Below, piece by piece: positions 36,436 through 45,367 of a stretch of 64,000 nucleotides of DNA (position 1 is its first letter; each line of letters starts with the position of its first letter). The notes beneath the pieces are model-generated. The model was not told the DNA's origin, did no database searches, and saw only the letters and a list, made by a program, of their open reading frames with translations. The DNA comes from Hyphomonadaceae bacterium (lineage in GTDB: Bacteria; Pseudomonadota; Alphaproteobacteria; Caulobacterales; Aquidulcibacteraceae): NCBI GenBank assembly GCA_022843225.1, contig JALHOC010000002.1, forward strand, positions 120,901 through 184,900. Reading direction: 5' to 3'. The position numbers and the translations under genes are program-made.

Positions 36436-37875
36436 TTAGCGCTTCAGGAACGGGATCTTGTCCGCGAGTGTGGTCTTTTTCACCTCAACCGGTTTACGAC
36501 CCGTGAGCGAGGCGGCCAGGTTGTCGATGGTGATGGCGATCTTGGACGTCGGCGCGACTTCCCCAATCATCTGGCCGTTATTGGCGGCCATGCCGAAGAG
36601 GGCGGGATCGAACGGGAACGAGGCCACAGGCTCAGACCCGAGCGCTTCCGCGAAGTCCTTCAGCGGAATTTCAGGGCGCTTGGGCACGCCAACCATGGAG
36701 AGCGCCACGGTCGGGGGTGAATCGTAAGGTCGCGCCGCCTTCAGAAGATCGACGATGTTCTTGGTATTGCGCAAGCTGGCGAGGTCCGGCCCTGCAACGA
36801 TAATCACATCATCGGCGGCAAGCAGCGTGTGCTTAATCCATGACGTCCAGGCGTGCGGGAGGTCGAGCACCACAAACGGCGCGGCGCGACGGACGCGGTC
36901 GATCACCGACTCAAACGCCTCGGTTCCGAGTTCGAACTCGCGCTCCAAGGTCGCCGGCGCTGTGAGCATCTGCAGGCGCTGGGTCTGCTTGGTGGTGACC
37001 CGTTCCAGGAACACGTCATCGACGCGATCCGGCGCAAGCAGAACATCGGCCAGGGATTGCTGCGGGTCCTGATTGAAATCGAGCGCGGCGGTGCCGAAGG
37101 ACAGATCAAGGTCCATCAGCGTCGCACCGGCTTCCTGACGTTCGGCGATCGACCAGGCGAGATTGTGTGCAATCGTGGAGGCGCCGATGCCGCCGCGTGC
37201 GCCAATCACGGCGATCACGCGCCCAGCAAATGGCTTGTCGGGGCCGACATAGAGCCCGCACACGGTGCGGATAAGATCCAGCGCCTGCATGGGCGGTACA
37301 ATGTATTCACTAACGCCGCGCGCCATGAGTTCGCGGAAGAGGCCAATGTCATTGACCGCACCGATGATGACGACTTTGGTGCCCTCCTCGATCACCTGCG
37401 CGAGCCGATCCAGGCTCGCGAGCATTTGCGGCCCTTGCAGCAACGTGTCGATGATCAGCAGGTTGGGGCTGGCTTGCGAGGCAAAACGCAACACGGCGCC
37501 GTCGATGCCGCCGCTATCGACGCTGATTTCCGCGCGCGCCATCCGCCGGTCGGTGCGGGTCGCCTCGACCATCTCGGCGATCTCGGGGCGGTCGCAGCAC
37601 GCGTGAATGGTGATCCGCGGCACCGGTTGTTCGGTGAAGTGGCCGTTTTCGCGTGTAACGGGCGGCAAAGCCGGTGTTGGCGCAGGCATGCTGAGGCTGA
37701 ACGTATCGTCCAGAGCAGAATGCAAGTCGGCGTCATTAGCGGCGGCCGCGCGTTCATCGAATGGCGGCAACACGGGCTCGACGACATCGCCGGTGGCGAA
37801 GGTTTCATCGTCCTCGAGAACGAAGTCTTCGTCGTCGTTGAGGCGCCAGGCGGCTTCGGTGGGGGATTGGCTCAT
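36436..37875 (-). CDS. cpaE: Tad pilus localisation protein CpaE/TadZ
   Basis: A 479-residue protein with an acidic N-terminal extension, an atypical receiver-like domain (about 95-220) and a MinD/ParA-like ATPase domain starting VIAVIGARGGIGASTIAHNLAW (Walker A variant with ARGGIGAST). CpaE sets the polar site of pilus assembly in Caulobacter. It is in the operon between cpaD and cpaF. Confidence 0.93.
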   Translation of the reverse strand: MSQSPTEAAWRLNDDEDFVLEDDETFATGDVVEPVLPPFDERAAAANDADLHSALDDTFSLSMPAPTPALPPVTRENGHFTEQPVPRITIHACCDRPEIAEMVEATRTDRRMARAEISVDSGGIDGAVLRFASQASPNLLIIDTLLQGPQMLASLDRLAQVIEEGTKVVIIGAVNDIGLFRELMARGVSEYIVPPMQALDLIRTVCGLYVGPDKPFAGRVIAVIGARGGIGASTIAHNLAWSIAERQEAGATLMDLDLSFGTAALDFNQDPQQSLADVLLAPDRVDDVFLERVTTKQTQRLQMLTAPATLEREFELGTEAFESVIDRVRRAAPFVVLDLPHAWTSWIKHTLLAADDVIIVAGPDLASLRNTKNIVDLLKAARPYDSPPTVALSMVGVPKRPEIPLKDFAEALGSEPVASFPFDPALFGMAANNGQMIGEVAPTSKIAITIDNLAASLTGRKPVEVKKTTLADKIPFLKR

Positions 37876-37886
37876 GCTTGGTAGCC

Positions 37887-38591
37887 CTATTGGACCGCAT
37901 TGGAGATGGTGATGCGTTCGTCTTGAGTGCGATCGGCGTGCGTTTGCTCGCCTTCGCGATAAGCGCCGAAAGTCGTCGCGCGTCGGCCGCTGTCGCGCGC
38001 ATCTTCGGCGCGCGCTTGCGTGAGGTCGCGGGGGTCCTCGATCAGCGCCGCAAGATTGGCTTGCGTGGCGCAGCCAAAGCTTTCCCAGGGTTGATTATTG
38101 CTTTGGTGGGCGAGGTCCTGCTCCCAGAGTGGTGCGCACTCTGGCGCTTGCGCCTCGAAGCGCGCGAAACTCACGATGAGTGGCGCTTCAGCGACATCGC
38201 TGGCATTGTAAGTTGATGCCGCCATGGCGCTGTAGCTGACGCCGGCGCTGGAGAGGGCGGCCTGCGCGTCGCGCGCGATGCTGGCGGCGGCGCTGGCATT
38301 GCCGCTGCCTTCTGGCGCGCTCAGGATCAAAGCGCCGTGCCCATAACGTAGATAGCCGCTCGCGAAAGCGTTCAAATCCTCGCGCGACTTCGGCGAGAGT
38401 GCACTGTCGGTTGCGGCAACTTGAATCTCAAGGCGCGCCGCAGTTTGTTCGACGGTGATCTCATGGCGGTCCGCTGCGGTTGCGACCGGCGGCCCCTCAG
38501 GCGGGGGATCAAGAGCGAAAGTGGCGCAGCCGCCGAGAGCGGAGACGCCAAGCAACAAAAGGGGCAAACGGGAATTCATCTGGCGCCTCAT
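37887..38591 (-). CDS. cpaD: Tad pilus lipoprotein CpaD
   Basis: A 234-residue lipoprotein with a lipobox LGGC (Cys at about residue 22). The mature part has the CpaD pattern: HEITVEQTAARLEIQV, RYGHGALILSAPEGS, and the late CATQANLAALIEDPRDL. It is thought to act at the outer membrane with the CpaC secretin. ATGA overlap with the cpaC stop favours the ATG at 38591 over 38579. Confidence 0.9.
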   Translation of the reverse strand: MRRQMNSRLPLLLLGVSALGGCATFALDPPPEGPPVATAADRHEITVEQTAARLEIQVAATDSALSPKSREDLNAFASGYLRYGHGALILSAPEGSGNASAAASIARDAQAALSSAGVSYSAMAASTYNASDVAEAPLIVSFARFEAQAPECAPLWEQDLAHQSNNQPWESFGCATQANLAALIEDPRDLTQARAEDARDSGRRATTFGAYREGEQTHADRTQDERITISNAVQ

Positions 38592-40294
38592 TCAATCACA
38601 TGGCCGTGGGGGCCGTTCAGCCGACGGGGCCCTTCGCCTTCGCTCTCCGCGCGCGCGGGGCGATACATCGCGTTCAAGCGTCCGGTGAGCAGGCTCTCGC
38701 CTTCAGATGGGTTGCGGAAGCCATCAGCGGGCGTACGCAACTGATCGGGGCTGGTGGGTCGCACGAGGTACGGCGTGACGATAATCACGAGCTCGGTTTC
38801 GTTGTTCAGGAAGTCACGCGAGCGGAACAGCGAGCCGATCACGGGCGTGTTCATAACGCCGGGCACGCCTTCCAATGCGTGGCGTGTACGTTCTTGGATC
38901 ATGCCGGCCAACACCATCGAGCCGCCAGACGGCATTTCCAGCGTTGTTTCCGCGCGCCGCACTTGCAACGCGGGAATGGAGATGCCGCGAATGACCGTCG
39001 TCGTGCCGTCGGCGTTGCGGATCGGCGTATCGCCTGTCGAGATAGAGCCGTCGGAGGTGAGCTCGCTCACTTCCGTCGCCACTTTCAGCGAAATGCGCCC
39101 GCCTGACATCACCATAGGCGTGAAGGCGAGGCCGACGCCGAAGGGTTTGAACTCAACGGTGATTTGGCCGTCTTCGGAATTGACGGGCACGGGGAATTCG
39201 CCGCCGGCGAGGAAGCGCGCGGCTTCGCCCGAGATCGCCGTGAGGTTCGGCTCGGCGAGTACGCGCAGGAGACCCGCACGCTCGAAGGCTTCGATCGAGG
39301 CGTCTGTGGTACGGTCGTTCGTCAGCGTGGCCGGGCCCCAGCGTTCTGGGCTTGTTGATGTTGCAGGCTGATAGCCGCCTACGCCCGGGCCGCCGGCGCC
39401 GCTGTTCGGTGTGCCGGGCGTGATCGTATTGCCAGGATAAGTGACGCTGGAGGGATTGAGGATCGTCTCGGCGACGCCGCCAGAGGCCGTAAGGCCCCCG
39501 AGCACGCGGCCGCTTACCGAAAAGCCGTTGCGTGTCGCGAGATCAACGAACGCATCTTCCGGCAGAAGCCGGTTGATCATCTCCTCGTAATTCAGATTGA
39601 TGCCGAGCTGGCGCACGAGCGTGCGGCTCATCTCGACAACGCGCACGCGCACGAGAACCTGCTCGCTGCCTTCAACCTGGATCATGTTGATGACACGCGG
39701 CAAATTTCCACCGGGTTGCGGCGTGCCGGGCGCTTGCGGCCCTCCAGCGGGCGCGTCGCCCGCGCCTGGGCCTCCCGCGATGCCCAAGAAAGTCAACGCC
39801 AATTGATGTGCGCGGTCGGCCTCGGCGGCGCTCCGCGCTGTGCCCGACAACACTACCGATGCATTCACCGCCTCGGCTTGGATGTTAGCGTCGGGCGTAT
39901 GGCGGCGCAGCAATTCGTTCAGCGGCGCGACGTCTGGCTCGACACGGATTTCGACATTGGCGATCTGGCGACCCGCCGCGTCGAAGAAGAAGATGTTGGT
40001 TTGCCCCAGCGCGCGCCCGATCACGTAAGCGCGGCGCGAGGTGCGCACGGTAGCGTCCGCCACCTGTGGATTGGAGATCAGCACATCGCGCGCGTCAGCG
40101 GGGAGGTCGATGATCGCCGACTTGCCGAACGGAAGCACCAATGAAGCCGATTGAGAGCCGCCGCCCCCGCGCGTGATGCGCATTGTCGGCGCATCGGCGG
40201 GTTCGACTTGGGCGGCCGCATAGCCGGGCGTGAGCGCGAGCGCCGCGGACAGCGCGGTTGCAAGGCTTGTGTGAAATGCTTTGCGGGCGCTCAT
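38588..40294 (-). CDS. cpaC: Tad pilus secretin CpaC/RcpA
   Basis: A 568-residue secretin precursor. Signal peptide (ATALSAALALTPGYAAAQ), then the pilus N-terminal domain (SLVLPFGKSAIIDLPADARDVLISNP), a BON-like segment, and the secretin domain with EPNLTAISGEAARFLAGGEFPVP and the C-terminal EMPSGGSMVLAGMI and LVIIVTPYLV. It forms the outer-membrane pore for the pilus. The stop overlaps cpaD's start and its start overlaps the cpaB stop. Confidence 0.96.
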   Translation of the reverse strand: MSARKAFHTSLATALSAALALTPGYAAAQVEPADAPTMRITRGGGGSQSASLVLPFGKSAIIDLPADARDVLISNPQVADATVRTSRRAYVIGRALGQTNIFFFDAAGRQIANVEIRVEPDVAPLNELLRRHTPDANIQAEAVNASVVLSGTARSAAEADRAHQLALTFLGIAGGPGAGDAPAGGPQAPGTPQPGGNLPRVINMIQVEGSEQVLVRVRVVEMSRTLVRQLGINLNYEEMINRLLPEDAFVDLATRNGFSVSGRVLGGLTASGGVAETILNPSSVTYPGNTITPGTPNSGAGGPGVGGYQPATSTSPERWGPATLTNDRTTDASIEAFERAGLLRVLAEPNLTAISGEAARFLAGGEFPVPVNSEDGQITVEFKPFGVGLAFTPMVMSGGRISLKVATEVSELTSDGSISTGDTPIRNADGTTTVIRGISIPALQVRRAETTLEMPSGGSMVLAGMIQERTRHALEGVPGVMNTPVIGSLFRSRDFLNNETELVIIVTPYLVRPTSPDQLRTPADGFRNPSEGESLLTGRLNAMYRPARAESEGEGPRRLNGPHGHVIE

Positions 40295-41082
40295 CGGCTG
40301 CCTCCGGAAACTGCACCGAATGCGTGCACGCGCACGCCTCCGCCGCTGCTGTTGCGCTGACTAGAGGCGCCCATGCCCACGGTCTCGATCTGCACACCGC
40401 GCAGCGCCAAGCTGATTTCGCCCGCCTCGTTCGCCAGCGCGAAAGCGCGCGCGTCGTCGGCGGTCATTTCCAGAACGGCGACATTGGCCTCAACGATTTC
40501 AGGCGCGTCGCCGGATGTTTGCGTCGAGGTCTTGTCACCGAGTGCGAGTACGCGGATGTCCTGCAAGACAATGTCGCTGAACACCTGCCGGCGACCGTTC
40601 TCGCCGTCGCCAGTCGTGGTCACGATCACATCGACGCGATCATTTGGCTGAATAAACCCGCCAGCCGCAGTCGACGCCTCAATCTGAACGGCGACAGCCC
40701 GGTAGCCGGGCTCAAGCTGCGCCGCCATGAAGCCGCGACCCTCAGGTTGGATGATCGAGCCGTTGGTGATCGGCTCGCCTTGCGCGAAAGCGCGCCGCGT
40801 CACAGCGCCCACATACTCGGCCTGCGCTGAAGGCTGCGCGCCAACATTGATAAAGGCCGGTGTGATGGTTTCGTCAGGAAACAAAGCCACGGCAAGGTCG
40901 TTGGGCCCAAGCGCCGCGCCTTGGGGAATGTCGCGCGCCGCGACCAGCACCTGCTGGCCGGCGATTGCAGAGGTCGCGGCCGCTTCGGGAGCGTCATTAC
41001 GCCCCATGCCGCGGATCAACAACAGCGCGCCGACGGCGGCGATCGCTGCGATGGCAAGAACAATCAGCTGACGCGCCGACAT
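40291..41082 (-). CDS. cpaB: Tad pilus assembly protein CpaB/RcpC
   Basis: A 263-residue protein with an N-terminal helix (LIVLAIAAIAAVGALLLIRG) and a SAF-type domain: VLVAARDIPQGAALGPNDL, then VQIEASTAAGGFIQPNDRVDVIVT. CpaB is a periplasmic partner of the CpaC secretin. Overlaps cpaC by ATGA. Confidence 0.95.
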   Translation of the reverse strand: MSARQLIVLAIAAIAAVGALLLIRGMGRNDAPEAAATSAIAGQQVLVAARDIPQGAALGPNDLAVALFPDETITPAFINVGAQPSAQAEYVGAVTRRAFAQGEPITNGSIIQPEGRGFMAAQLEPGYRAVAVQIEASTAAGGFIQPNDRVDVIVTTTGDGENGRRQVFSDIVLQDIRVLALGDKTSTQTSGDAPEIVEANVAVLEMTADDARAFALANEAGEISLALRGVQIETVGMGASSQRNSSGGGVRVHAFGAVSGGSR

Positions 41083-41143
41083 CTGAACTACTCCCCGCGC
41101 AAACAGCCCCTGCGCATCTCATGGCGACCAAAACATGCGTCGC

Positions 41144-41650
41144 CTAAGGCATGGTTAACGCGGCGAAACCAAACGGAAGCGCTGGGATCGCCATCAGGCC
41201 GCCGATCATGATGGCGACGCCGTAGGGCACGCCGCCGCGTGGTTTGAGGAGGCGATGCACGAACGCGGGCTGCGTCTCGGCTTGTCGGATCAAGGTGCGC
41301 GCCGCTAAAATTGACAGCGCCAGGGCGCCGCCAGCGAGCGCCATCCACAAAAGAAAGTGCGGAAAGCCCGGGTATCCGGTCCAGATCGCGGTTGCGGCCA
41401 GGAGTTTTGCGTCGCCGCCGCCGAAAATGTTTGCGGCGAACAAGAAAAAGCCGACGGCGAGCGCGCCGACCCCAAAGAGAACATGGAGTCCGATGTCGGC
41501 CCATGCCATGCCAGTCGCGGCGGCGGCGATCGGGAAGATGCCTGCGAGTGCGAGTGATACCCAATTGGGTATCGTCAGCGAAGCGATGTCGGAGCAGGCC
41601 GCGTAAATCAACAAGCCCGCGAATGCGCCGAGCGCGAGGATCTCAATCAT
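41144..41650 (-). CDS. cpaA: Prepilin peptidase CpaA/TadV
   Basis: A 168-residue A24 aspartic peptidase with about five helices. The catalytic aspartates are in YAACSDIASLTIPNW (first Asp) and FGGGDAKLLAATA (GxGD motif). It cleaves the leader of the Flp pilin. First gene of the tad operon, 61 bases before cpaB, and downstream of pilA with a terminator in between. Confidence 0.93.
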   Translation of the reverse strand: MIEILALGAFAGLLIYAACSDIASLTIPNWVSLALAGIFPIAAAATGMAWADIGLHVLFGVGALAVGFFLFAANIFGGGDAKLLAATAIWTGYPGFPHFLLWMALAGGALALSILAARTLIRQAETQPAFVHRLLKPRGGVPYGVAIMIGGLMAIPALPFGFAALTMP

Positions 41651-41689
41651 GGCGCCTGTCGTGCGCCGCGCCGGGTCAAGAAAAGCTTA

Positions 41690-41719
41690 AAAGAAAAGCG
41701 CCGCCCGAGGGGCGGCGCT
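41690..41719 (-). terminator. Terminator of pilA
   Basis: On the minus strand AGCGCCGCCC (41719-41710) pairs with GGGCGGCGCT (41706-41697) around a three-base loop and is followed by TTTTCTTTT. It lies 65 bases after the pilA stop and before cpaA, so pilin can be made in excess over the assembly proteins by readthrough control. Confidence 0.85.
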
Positions 41720-41783
41720 AAGGCGAGGGGAAACAAGGGCGCCGACGGGCCGCCACCAGAGCGGCCCGCCAAACGCAGCGCTA

Positions 41784-41939
41784 TTAGCCCAGCGCAGCAG
41801 CGATTTCTTCAAACACTGCGGCGAGGTTTTCGCCGACCAGCGTAACGGCGGCGATGATAATCACGCCGATGAGGGCCGCGATGAGGCCGTATTCGATCGC
41901 GGTGGCGCCGTCTTCATTCTTCAGGAAACGCTTCAACAT
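41784..41939 (-). CDS. pilA: Flp-type major pilin
   Basis: A 51-residue Flp pilin precursor. The leader ends in Gly (KNEDG) before ATAIEYGLIAALIGV, with the conserved Glu and Tyr at positions 5 and 6 of the mature pilin. The rest is a single hydrophobic helix and a small tail. It is the structural subunit of the Tad pilus. TGGAG about nine bases upstream supports the ATG at 41939. It has its own terminator. Confidence 0.95.
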   Translation of the reverse strand: MLKRFLKNEDGATAIEYGLIAALIGVIIIAAVTLVGENLAAVFEEIAAALG

Positions 41940-42201
41940 TTTCAATTCTCCAGTTTGTCGAGTGCTTGTCACCGGCCCGGGGGAGCGTCGCACCCGACAC
42001 CCATCCAGACGCAGGCGGACAATACGGGGATGCGCTTAAAGCTTTGCGTAACAAGGAGGGATAATTTTGCGTAAACGTCGCGGGTGAAATTTTGGAGATC
42101 ATTCGCGTTGCGCTTGGCGACTTCATTCCGCATTAGCGATGCAGCAACCATTCCGACCGTAGCAAGGTAGCGCTTAATACATAGCGTGGAAGGATCGGCG
42201 C

Positions 42202-42657
42202 ATGCGCCTGTCGCGTTTTCAAGCCGCCATCGCCGGTGTCGTCGCTGCCGCAACGCTATGCATTACGGCACCAGCCTATGCGCGCGACATTCGTGTGGCT
42301 TTGGATCAGGCGTTTCCAATCCGCCTCGCGGATTCCGCCGAGGGGGTCGCGATCGGCAATCCTTCGATCGCGGGCGTTTCGGTGCAGAATGATCGTTTCT
42401 TGTTCGTGACCGGGCGCGCCTACGGATCGACCAACCTCGTTGTGGTCGGCGCGGGTGGGCGCGTGCTCTATTCCGGGCGTGTAGTGGTCACGCCTGACGA
42501 AACCGATGTCGTGATGGTGACGCGTGGCGGGGACACCGCCCGCCTCGAATGTACGCCGCTCTGCCGCCCGCGCCCCGACATTGGCGACGGCGAGGCTTCA
42601 CAGCAGGTGCATGAGCAAATCACCTCGCATGCGGCCGCTGCGGGCGCCGGTCGTTAA
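42202..42657 (+). CDS. Stand-alone CpaC-type pilus N-terminal domain protein
   Basis: A 151-residue exported protein. After a signal peptide (AAATLCITAPAYA) comes a domain homologous to the N-terminal part of the CpaC secretin: QAFPIRLADSAEGVAIGNPSIA ... LFVTGRAYGSTNLVVVGAGG, parallel to CpaC's IIDLPADARDVLISNP ... IGRALGQTN. There is no secretin domain. A Cys pair (LECTPLCRP) and a polar tail close it. It opens the divergent arm of the tad locus and probably works at the secretin. Confidence 0.85.
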   Translation: MRLSRFQAAIAGVVAAATLCITAPAYARDIRVALDQAFPIRLADSAEGVAIGNPSIAGVSVQNDRFLFVTGRAYGSTNLVVVGAGGRVLYSGRVVVTPDETDVVMVTRGGDTARLECTPLCRPRPDIGDGEASQQVHEQITSHAAAAGAGR

Positions 42658-42726
42658 CGGCGCTTTACCCCGCTCTTTGACGGAAAATCAGGGCTTCCGT
42701 GCGTAAGCTGACGTTTCGGAGGCGTC

Positions 42727-43275
42727 ATGTTTGCGTTCGCGAAACGATGGAGTGTGGCTCGACGCCGCTTCGGCAAGGCGCGGCGCGGCTCTGTCGCGGT
42801 CGAATTCGCGTTCGTGGTGCTGCCGTTTTTTCTGCTGACGTTCGGCACCGCTGAGATCGCGCTGATCGGCTTGGCGCAATCGAGCCTCAATTTCGCGGTC
42901 GCGGACGCCGGGCGTCTGATCCGCACCGGGCAAGCGCAAACCCAGGGGGTCACCGAGGCTGAGATTAGCCAGCTGATTTGTGATCGGCTGAACAATTTCA
43001 TGGTCATGAATTGTATCGACACGCTCTACATGGATGTGGATCGCTTCGACTCGTTCGTCGACGTTCGGGGGCAGCAGAACGCGCTTGAGAATGGGAATTT
43101 CGATGAGGGTCTGCTCAATTATGAGCCGGGCGACCCATCTCAAATCGTAGTCGTGCGCGCCTATTATCGCTGGCGCATGATCACGCCGATGTTCGAACGC
43201 ATTCTGGCCAACGTCGGAACCGGTGATCGCATCCTTGTTTCCACCATGATGTTCCGCAACGAGCCTTACGAATGA
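42727..43275 (+). CDS. tadE: TadE-like minor pseudopilin
   Basis: A 182-residue protein with the TadE pattern: a basic start (RRGSVAVEFAFVVLPFFLLTFGTAEIAL), with Glu five residues after the Gly-type cleavage site, then a long extracytoplasmic domain with one Cys pair. Such pseudopilins are processed by TadV and needed for pilus assembly. 69 bases after the N-terminal domain gene; ATGA overlap with the next gene. Confidence 0.88.
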   Translation: MFAFAKRWSVARRRFGKARRGSVAVEFAFVVLPFFLLTFGTAEIALIGLAQSSLNFAVADAGRLIRTGQAQTQGVTEAEISQLICDRLNNFMVMNCIDTLYMDVDRFDSFVDVRGQQNALENGNFDEGLLNYEPGDPSQIVVVRAYYRWRMITPMFERILANVGTGDRILVSTMMFRNEPYE

Positions 43276-43805
43276 CGATGCGCGCTACCTTCAAACGCTT
43301 TGCGCGCGCGCGAAAGGGGCTCGCGGCGCTCGAATTCGCCTTGCTCGCGCCGATGATGGTGTTCTTTCTGCTGGGCTCCATCGACATGCTCGACATGGTC
43401 GACACCAATCGGCGCCTGCAATATGCGACGGTGTCGGTCGCCGACGTGATGGCGCGCGACACGGAAGTGACGGATGATGAAATCGATGGGGCTTGGGCGG
43501 CGCTTGAGCTTTTGATGGCGCCGGACAATGCGGCCGGGATCGAGTTTCGAGTATCCAGCGTATCGGTGCAGGACGCCTCCACGGCGCGCGTCATTTGGAG
43601 TGAAGGGCAGGGCATGGCGCCTCGCGGCACGAACTCCACTGTCGCGCTGCCTGCGGGGATGATGGTCCCAGGCACCAGCGTGATCATGACGGAATCCGAA
43701 TTCGACTATGCATCGCCACTTGGCATCCTGACCGCGGGCAATGCGACGCTCGATCACGTCGCCTATCGGCGCTCGCGCTTGATCGACCCTATTCCGCGCG
43801 GCTGA
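43272..43805 (+). CDS. TadE/TadF-like minor pseudopilin
   Basis: A 177-residue pseudopilin paralogue: ARKGLAALEFALLAPMMVFFLLGSIDML at the N-terminus, with the Gly cleavage site and Glu. The C-terminal domain has no Cys, unlike its neighbour. The two overlap by ATGA and are probably cotranslated. A TadG protein is not seen in the window. Confidence 0.83.
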   Translation: MTMRATFKRFARARKGLAALEFALLAPMMVFFLLGSIDMLDMVDTNRRLQYATVSVADVMARDTEVTDDEIDGAWAALELLMAPDNAAGIEFRVSSVSVQDASTARVIWSEGQGMAPRGTNSTVALPAGMMVPGTSVIMTESEFDYASPLGILTAGNATLDHVAYRRSRLIDPIPRG

Positions 43806-43861
43806 CCATCTCCGGTTGATCAGGCCTTGACTGGAGGCGCGCGGGCGGCATCTGTCTCTGG

Positions 43862-45295
43862 ATGACCCCTACCGAGACTGTCGCCAAGCTTGAGAAAATG
43901 CACGAGCACGCCGTGAAGGCGCTGATCGACGCCGTACGCCGCTTCGCCGAGAAGGGCACGCCGCCCACGCCAGAAGAGCGCGCGGCGTTTCGGTACCCCG
44001 AGCTTCGCGTCACCTATTTGCCCGATGGGCCGATGCCGCGCTTGGCGCGTGCGTATGGACAGCTCACCTGGCCGGGCGAGTATGCAGTGTCGATTACGCA
44101 GCCCAAATTCTTCCGCAAATATCTCATCGAGCAATTGTCCTTGCTGGTGGACGATTACGGCGCGGAATTGTCCGTGCGCGCCAGCGATACCGAGATTCCT
44201 TACTCCTTCGTGCTCGACGCAGCGGGTTCAGCGGCGTTCGACAAGGTGCCTGCCGAGGAGCTGGCGCGCTATTTTCCTAATCCGCGTCTGACGCAAGTGG
44301 GCGACGCGGTGGTTGATGGCTTGCGGCTGGAGCGCCTGGATGGGTCGCGACCGCTTGCCTTGTTCGACGCGCCGCGCACCGATTATTCGCTGAAGCGGAT
44401 CGAGCATTATACCGGGACGCCGTGGTCGGACGTGCAGCCTTGGATATTGTTCACGAACTATCAGCGCTATGTCGAGGAATTCGTGCGCTGGGCGGCTGAG
44501 GGCGTTAAGAATGGTCCGAAGGGCTGGGCGCTGTCGTGCCCCGGCAAGGTGCGTATCGAATCGGGCGATCCCGACGCCGAGCGCAAGGCGTTCGACGTGC
44601 CCTGGCACAAATATCAAATGCCCGCCTATCATTTGACCACGCCCGACAGCGATGGCGTGACGCTGGTGAATATCGGCGTCGGCCCTTCTAACGCGAAGAC
44701 GATCACCGATCACCTCGCTGTACTACGTCCGCATTGTTGGCTGATGATCGGCCATTGCGGCGGCCTGCGACACACCCAGCGCATCGGCGATTACGTGCTT
44801 GCTCATGCCTATCTCCGCCGCGACAAAGTGCTGGATGATCGCGTGCCGCTGGAAGTGCCTATCCCGGCCATCGCGGAGGTACAGGTGGCGTTGCAGCAAG
44901 CGGCCGAGGCCGTCGCCGGCGGCGATAAAGAAGATCTCCGTCGTCGCCTGCGCACGGGAACGGTAGTGTCCTACGCCGATCGAAATTGGGAGCTGAATTA
45001 CAACCAGGAACGCCAGCTGTTGTCGCAATCGCGCGCGGTGGCGGTCGACATGGAAAGCGCGTGCATCGCCACGCAGGGCTTCCGCTTGCGCGTGCCGTAC
45101 GGCGTGTTGCTGTGCGTGTCGGACAAGCCTGCCCACGGTGAGATCAAATTGCCGGGCGTGGCGGATCGCTTCTATGACACAGCCATCGGCGCGCATTTGC
45201 GCATTGGCTTGGAGACTGTGGCGCTGTTGAAACAAAACCGCGACCGGCTGCACTCACGCAAGCTGCGCGCCTTCGACGAACCGCCGTTTAGGTAG
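43862..45295 (+). CDS. amn: AMP nucleosidase
   Basis: A 477-residue AMP nucleosidase. The N-terminal regulatory domain covers about residues 1-170; the catalytic nucleoside-phosphorylase-like domain has VNIGVGPSNAKTITDHLAVLRP, LMIGHCGGLRHTQRIGDYVLAHAY and VDMESACIATQGFR. It hydrolyses AMP to adenine and ribose 5-phosphate and controls adenylate pools. Length and layout match the E. coli-type enzyme. Confidence 0.95.
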   Translation: MTPTETVAKLEKMHEHAVKALIDAVRRFAEKGTPPTPEERAAFRYPELRVTYLPDGPMPRLARAYGQLTWPGEYAVSITQPKFFRKYLIEQLSLLVDDYGAELSVRASDTEIPYSFVLDAAGSAAFDKVPAEELARYFPNPRLTQVGDAVVDGLRLERLDGSRPLALFDAPRTDYSLKRIEHYTGTPWSDVQPWILFTNYQRYVEEFVRWAAEGVKNGPKGWALSCPGKVRIESGDPDAERKAFDVPWHKYQMPAYHLTTPDSDGVTLVNIGVGPSNAKTITDHLAVLRPHCWLMIGHCGGLRHTQRIGDYVLAHAYLRRDKVLDDRVPLEVPIPAIAEVQVALQQAAEAVAGGDKEDLRRRLRTGTVVSYADRNWELNYNQERQLLSQSRAVAVDMESACIATQGFRLRVPYGVLLCVSDKPAHGEIKLPGVADRFYDTAIGAHLRIGLETVALLKQNRDRLHSRKLRAFDEPPFR

Positions 45296-45367
45296 GGGAT
45301 TGGGGGGAAAGGGTCGCGCAGCGGAAGCTGTTGCGCCCCCGGTCACCAGTCCCTATCCCACATCCCC

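Noticed and set aside
41940..42201. CtrA binding site before pilA
   Set aside because: TTAC-N7-TTTA-like segments have two or more mismatches to TTAA-N7-TTAA; too weak to claim.
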